From the NCBI RefSeq assembly GCF_003054555.1, contig NZ_CP026304.1, positions 6,386,001 to 6,450,000 of the forward strand: 64,000 bases of DNA. The letters run 5' to 3'. A program made the translations under genes and the position numbers. Origin of the DNA: Streptomyces lunaelactis. Lineage in GTDB: Bacteria; Actinomycetota; Actinomycetes; Streptomycetales; Streptomycetaceae. This document shows, in pieces, positions 61,660 through 64,000 of the stretch (within the stretch, counting starts at the first letter, position 1; each line of letters starts with the position of its first letter). The notes under the pieces were generated by a model. That model ran no database searches. It worked only from the letters and a program-made list of their open reading frames with translations, and was not told the origin of the DNA.

Positions 61660-62490
61660 ATGAACCCCATCGTCACCGCCACGGAACTCGCGAGCGAGCT
61701 CTCCGGACCCCGTCCTCCGGTGCTCCTGGACATCCGCTGGCAGCTCGGCGGGCCGCACGGGCGGTCCGACTACGAGGCGGGCCACATCCCCGGCGCGGTC
61801 TTCGTCGACCTGGACGCGGAACTGGCGGCCCCGCCGGGCGCCGGCGGCCGTCACCCCCTGCCGGAGCCGGAGGCCTTCGGCGCGGTGATGCGCCGCGCGG
61901 GCGTCTCGGCCGACTCGCCGGTGGTCGCCTACGACGGCGGCCAGGGCTGGGCGGCGGCCCGTGCGTGGTGGCTGCTGCGCTGGACGGGCCACGCGGATGT
62001 CCGGGTCCTGGACGGCGGTCTGGCCGTGTGGACGGGCCCGTTGGAGACCAAGGTTCCCGATCCTTCGGAGGGCGCCTTCACCCCTGCCCCGGGCGCCCTT
62101 CCCCTGCTGGACGCGGACGCCGCGGCCGGCCTGGCCCGCTCGGGCGTGCTGCTCGACGCGCGGGCGGCCGAGCGCTACCGGGGAGACGTGGAGCCGATCG
62201 ACCGGGTGGGCGGGCACATCCCGGGGGCGGTCTCGGCCCCGACGATGGAGAACGTCGACAAGGACGGCCGCTTCCTCCCTGCCGGGACCCTGTCGGCCCG
62301 CTTCAAGGCCCTGGGAGCCTCCGCGGCCGCGGAACCGGTCGGCGTCTACTGCGGCTCGGGCGTCTCGGGCGCCCACGAGGCCCTGGCCCTGGAGATCGCG
62401 GGCTTCGAGCCGGCGCTGTACGCGGGCTCCTGGTCCGAATGGTCCTCGGACGTCTCCCGCCCGGTGGCGACGGGCCCCCAACCGGGCTGA
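61660..62490 (+). CDS. sulfurtransferase with two rhodanese domains
   Basis: This 276-residue protein starts at the ATG giving MNPIVTATELASELSGPRPP, with GAGG 9 nt upstream. The N-terminal rhodanese domain (VLLDIRWQLGGPHGRSDYEA, GHIPGAVFVDLDAELA) is catalytically silent. The C-terminal domain (VLLDARAAERYRGDVEPIDR) carries the active-site cysteine in VGVYCGSGVSGAHEALALEI. It transfers sulfane sulfur from thiosulfate or 3-mercaptopyruvate to acceptors such as cyanide or thiols. It is cytoplasmic and monocistronic by spacing, and is convergent with sepH. Confidence 0.93.
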   Translation: MNPIVTATELASELSGPRPPVLLDIRWQLGGPHGRSDYEAGHIPGAVFVDLDAELAAPPGAGGRHPLPEPEAFGAVMRRAGVSADSPVVAYDGGQGWAAARAWWLLRWTGHADVRVLDGGLAVWTGPLETKVPDPSEGAFTPAPGALPLLDADAAAGLARSGVLLDARAAERYRGDVEPIDRVGGHIPGAVSAPTMENVDKDGRFLPAGTLSARFKALGASAAAEPVGVYCGSGVSGAHEALALEIAGFEPALYAGSWSEWSSDVSRPVATGPQPG

Positions 62491-62632
62491 GCACACAGGC
62501 GCGTTGGCGGCGCGCGCCAGTGGGAACCAACGAGCGGCGCGAAGCTGCCGCCGCGCTCCCGCCGGGGGCCACGGAGTACCCCGTACCCCCAACTCCAGGG
62601 CGAGTGGGTGGGACACCCCCCCGCACGCAAAA

Positions 62633-62661
62633 GGTCCGGCACCTGTTCTCGGTGCCGGACC
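62633..62661 (-). terminator. sepH terminator
   Basis: GGTCCGGCACC pairs perfectly with GGTGCCGGACC around TGTTCTC. On the minus strand it is followed by CCTTTTGC, giving a short U-tract for the sepH transcript. Confidence 0.8.
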
Positions 62662-62683
62662 CCTGTGCGAGGCTCCGCGCCCC

Positions 62684-63730
62684 CTACTCCTGCTTCTTGC
62701 GGCGCGTGCCGAAGACGATCTCGTCCCAGCTCGGGACCGCCGCGCGGCGGCCCGGGCGGACGCCGTCCGCCTCCGCCTGGCGGTCCGTCGTGCCCGTCAG
62801 GCGGTCGCGGTGACCGGCCACCGAACGCGGCATCAGCACATCCGCGTACGCCGACCCCGCGCCCGCCGAGGCCGCAGGGGCCACCGGCTCCTCCGCCTCG
62901 GGCTCCTGCACCGGCTCTGCCGTCGGCGGCTCCGGCGGTGCGGGGCGTTCGGGGACGACCATGTCGCCCCGGAAGCTCGGCACCGCCTCGAGCAGACTCG
63001 TCAGGGAGTCCCGCTCGCTCTCCGGTTCACCCGGCGGTGCCGGTGCGGTCGGACGCTCCAGCTGACGGTCGAGTGCCCGGTCCAGCGGCCGGTCCCTCGG
63101 CAGCCGCGCGATGCGCGGTACGAACGGAAAGCTCGGCTCCTGCGTCGCCGCGATCGTGTCGTCGGTCTCGCCGATCAGCGCACGCGCCTCGTCGTCGACG
63201 GCCTGGACGAGCCGCCGCGGCGGGTCGTACGTCCAGCTCGCCGAGTGCGGCTCGCCCGCCACCCGGTAGACCAGCAGCACCTCCCAAGTGCCGTCGTCCC
63301 GGCGCCAGGAGTCCCACAGCACGGTGTCCTTCTCGGCGCCGCGCAGCGTCAGCCGCTCGTGCACCGCTTCGCCGAGCTGCGGTCCGCTGTTCTCGCCGGG
63401 ACGTCGTACGGGAGTCTTGCGGGCCCGCTCCGCCATGAACGCGCGCTCCGCGAGCACCGGGCCCTCGAAACGCCGCACCCTGTCCACCGGAATCCCGGCG
63501 AGCTGAGCGACCTCCTCGGCGGAGGCACCTGCACGTATACGGGCCTGGATGTCGCGGGGGCGGAGATGGCTCTCCACCTCGATCTCGATCTGGCCGAGGC
63601 GGGCACGGTCGTTGCGTACGGCAGCGCGCAGCCGCTCGTCAATCGGAAGCGTGTACTCCGTGCTGTCCGCAGCCTTGAGCACCAGTCGTGTGCCGTCGTT
63701 GGAGACGGCCACGACACGCAGTTCGGGCAT
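62684..63730 (-). CDS. sepH: SepH, cell-division protein
   Basis: This 348-residue protein begins MPELRVVAVSNDGTRLVLKA, with GGGAGG upstream of the ATG. The N-terminal DUF3071 domain (residues 1-170) includes a helix-turn-helix-like segment SAEEVAQLAGIPVDRVRRFE. The C-terminal half is Pro/Glu-rich and disordered, ending in the conserved patch PGRRAAVPSWDEIVFGTRRK. SepH, as I recall, binds FtsZ and stimulates its assembly, needed for efficient sporulation septation in Streptomyces. The position beyond the sulfurtransferase matches my memory of SCO5855. A terminator follows. Confidence 0.93.
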   Translation of the reverse strand: MPELRVVAVSNDGTRLVLKAADSTEYTLPIDERLRAAVRNDRARLGQIEIEVESHLRPRDIQARIRAGASAEEVAQLAGIPVDRVRRFEGPVLAERAFMAERARKTPVRRPGENSGPQLGEAVHERLTLRGAEKDTVLWDSWRRDDGTWEVLLVYRVAGEPHSASWTYDPPRRLVQAVDDEARALIGETDDTIAATQEPSFPFVPRIARLPRDRPLDRALDRQLERPTAPAPPGEPESERDSLTSLLEAVPSFRGDMVVPERPAPPEPPTAEPVQEPEAEEPVAPAASAGAGSAYADVLMPRSVAGHRDRLTGTTDRQAEADGVRPGRRAAVPSWDEIVFGTRRKKQE

Positions 63731-64000
63731 GGGGACCTCCCGGGTGGTGCCTGCCGACGTCACGTGCGTCGCTGCTTCCGCTAGTCGAGTGTGGCCTGCC
63801 CGGGTGCAGCCTGCCACAACCTTGCCGAGTTGCCCGGCGTGTCGGGCACAGGCCCTGGATCGCCGTTATGGCACGGTTACCTATTTGCGACTCTGAGTGA
63901 CTGGCTGGTCACTCTCCGCATCGGGTACCCGTGCGGTGCCGCGGCGCCGCCGGATCGAGCGCCGCTTTCGGCCCCCACCTGGGGTCCGAACGCCCACGAG
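63731..64000. other. intergenic end of the window, upstream of sepH
   Basis: The 270 bp to the window end hold no supported gene. The sepH promoter must lie in this stretch (minus strand). GTGACTGGCTGGTCAC at 63898-63913 is a 6-bp-arm inverted repeat of unknown role. Nothing else was recognised. Confidence 0.35.

Noticed and set aside
1..64000. CRISPR arrays, tRNA or rRNA genes
   Set aside because: No regularly spaced direct repeats, tRNA cloverleaf sequences or rRNA blocks were recognised on reading; a tRNAscan-SE run would settle the tRNA question.

Overview
The window is high-GC actinobacterial DNA. Gene content and order match the conserved core chromosome of a Streptomyces species: whiH-hrdB, parE ... 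parC, a peptidase M16 pair, ptsH, a patA-like acetyltransferase, tdk and sepH. I recall this as the segment around SCO5819-SCO5855 of S. coelicolor; that comparison is from memory and was not aligned here.

Layout. 0-4.5 kb: DUF4192 protein preceded by a DnaA-box palindrome, a glycogen-debranching-enzyme remnant, a NUDIX regulator/hydrolase and an ABC ATPase-permease fusion. 4.6-11.4 kb: whiH (sporulation GntR regulator), hrdB (principal sigma factor), a secreted trypsin-like protease, a small DUF7455 protein and parE. 11.4-18 kb: a NarL-type two-component pair, a DUF485 protein with an acetate-type symporter, and a CitA/CitB-type two-component pair. 18-29 kb: a large secreted multidomain protein whose C-terminal beta-helix carries the acidic residues of GH87 alpha-1,3-glucanases, then a LacI regulator, a sugar ABC importer (lipoprotein plus two permeases) and a cytoplasmic GH13 glucosidase. 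Together these look like an alpha-glucan utilisation locus. 29-43.7 kb: COG0523 GTPase, parC, two M16 peptidase-like proteins, a c-di-AMP (ydaO) riboswitch ahead of an M23 cell-wall peptidase, GntR, HPr, the Pat-like GNAT/acyl-CoA-synthetase fusion, DUF5998, a phosphodiesterase, a MITE-like element and intact thymidine kinase.

43.9-60.7 kb is accessory. A second CitAB-type pair lies divergent to a TctCBA tricarboxylate transporter with a stress protein, followed by a DUF475 membrane protein, a 5'-decayed second tdk, an AraC/NmrA/SnoaL group, an alpha/beta hydrolase, a broken IS630 transposase, a Tat-exported L-glutamate-oxidase-like enzyme, a CASTOR/POLLUX-like channel protein, and a scar joining an arsC fragment to a third, 3'-only tdk fragment. 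The second and third tdk copies share a 65-bp identical block, so tdk sequences punctuate this region and probably mark recombination or insertion points. 60.6-64 kb returns to core genes: VOC protein, sulfurtransferase and the cell-division protein sepH.

The strongest findings are the putative alpha-1,3-glucan locus with its palindromic LacI operator candidate, the three tdk copies with an arsC/tdk fusion scar, the riboswitch, and the duplicated CitAB systems. No tRNA, rRNA, CRISPR array or integrase gene was seen.
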